A stretch of DNA of 6,429 nt, taken from positions 1 through 6,429 of the forward strand of contig CATLGN010000098.1 in assembly GCA_949935685.1 (NCBI GenBank), read 5' to 3'. The notes beneath the pieces were generated by a model. That model was not told the origin of the DNA. It made no database searches and saw nothing but the letters and a program-made list of their open reading frames with translations. This document shows, piece after piece, positions 5,785 through 6,429 of this stretch; position 1 is the stretch's first letter, and every line of letters starts with the position of its first letter. Both the position numbers and the translations under genes were made by a program. The stretch is from an uncultured Lachnospiraceae bacterium. GTDB lineage: Bacteria; Bacillota; Clostridia; Lachnospirales; Lachnospiraceae.

Positions 5785-6429
5785 GTGAAATACGAAAAGG
5801 AAAAAGCCGATTTTTGCAAATGTTTAAGGGAATATATCTCTTTGTTAGCCGATCAGATCACGGCAAATGAAGAATGGACGGTCCGGGGATTTATCGATAT
5901 TTTTAAAAATGTTTACACAATTTCCAATGATACAAAAATTATATCCAAAGTCCTCGAATTGCATCTGTTTCCTCATTTCTTGCGTTTTGCAGAACAAATT
6001 GGCTATGAAATAGAGTTGGCAACACATCAGAACTGGTATCCTGATTTGACGTTTATTCATAAAAAGAAACCGGATGTTAAATTTGCTGTGGATTTAAAAA
6101 CCACATATCGCGACGAAGCGTATCCGGGATTTTGCAATGGCTTTACATTAGGGTCACATGGCGAATATTTTATTAACAGAAAAAGTACCAAAAATATTCA
6201 ATATCCATATGACGATTATAGCGGACATTTTTGTCTGGGGATTATTTATACCCGTGCTGTTCTTGATAAACTTAGCGAGACGAAAATTTATAACATTGAT
6301 TATATTGAGAAGATACCTGCCGTTATCCGGGATTTTACGTTTTTTGTTCAAGAAAAATGGCGTATTGCCAGCGATAAAGGAGGCAGCGGGAATACGGCAA
6401 ATATCGGAAGCATTCAAAATATACACGAT
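5785..6429 (+). CDS. EcoRV-family type II restriction endonuclease (3' end beyond window)
   Basis: Likely a homodimeric, Mg2+-dependent endonuclease related to EcoRV (GAT^ATC, blunt ends). The 215 visible codons align with EcoRV as I remember it. NDTK (48-51) and E58 match the DTK and E45 region. QNWYPD (82-87) matches the Q-loop and D74. AVDLKTTY (101-108) contains D103 and K105, the counterparts of D90 and K92. FTLG, TKNIQYPYDDY (135-145) and IIYTR follow. GSGNT (200-204) is the core of the recognition loop, continuing into NIGSI. E58, D87, D103 and K105 are all offset by exactly 13 from EcoRV. EcoRV has 245 aa, so roughly 45-50 C-terminal residues are missing at the edge. The start is GTG, 9 nt after AGAGGG (5770-5775); the frame has a TGA at 5728 and no in-frame ATG anywhere. 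GC is about 36%, far below the flanking genes, suggesting recent transfer. A cognate methylase is expected outside the window. Confidence 0.93.
   Translation, partial: MKYEKEKADFCKCLREYISLLADQITANEEWTVRGFIDIFKNVYTISNDTKIISKVLELHLFPHFLRFAEQIGYEIELATHQNWYPDLTFIHKKKPDVKFAVDLKTTYRDEAYPGFCNGFTLGSHGEYFINRKSTKNIQYPYDDYSGHFCLGIIYTRAVLDKLSETKIYNIDYIEKIPAVIRDFTFFVQEKWRIASDKGGSGNTANIGSIQNIHD

Noticed and set aside
5845..6426. Two minus-strand open frames of 71 and 90 codons
   Set aside because: They lie antisense to the EcoRV-like gene, whose homology is strong, and show no ribosome binding site or known domain.

Overview
The window looks like a chromosomal segment of an anaerobic, low-to-mid-GC Firmicute, most likely a gut clostridium of the Lachnospiraceae type. 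This rests on strong AGGAGG ribosome binding sites, about 50% GC in the metabolic genes, and a sodium-pump decarboxylase operon with a Gly/Ala/Pro-rich stand-alone biotin carrier. The genus cannot be fixed from the sequence alone.

Region 1 (about 45-3912, + strand) is a tight four-gene operon for a biotin-dependent, Na+-translocating decarboxylase. It encodes a gamma-type (OadG-related) membrane subunit carrying an unusual lipoprotein-like N-terminal domain, a biotin carrier protein (biotinyl Lys89), the multi-pass beta subunit (OadB) that couples decarboxylation of carboxybiotin to Na+ export, and a carboxyltransferase (alpha/5S type, pyruvate/oxaloacetate family) that lacks its own biotin domain. 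The carboxyltransferase would move CO2 from the carboxy-acid to biotin on the carrier, and the beta subunit would release it while pumping sodium. A textbook Rho-independent terminator closes the operon. Its promoter and possibly more genes lie left of the window.

Region 2 (4071-5597, + strand) is one gene of GC-rich composition for a membrane-anchored or exported protein of unknown function with a C-terminal LysM-like domain. It is followed by a very long, almost perfect hairpin (5603-5669).

Region 3 (about 5674-6429, + strand) is the most striking part. A strong extended -10 promoter with repeated ACGGT motifs leads into an AT-rich (about 36% GC) gene with a GTG start that runs off the right edge. 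Its translation has no internal methionine and is clearly homologous to the type II restriction endonuclease EcoRV. All catalytic residues (EcoRV E45, D74, D90, K92) have counterparts at a constant offset, and the DNA-recognition loop core GSGNT is intact. The partner methyltransferase is not in the window and would be expected to the right. The composition and context suggest a horizontally acquired restriction-modification system placed next to the hairpin.
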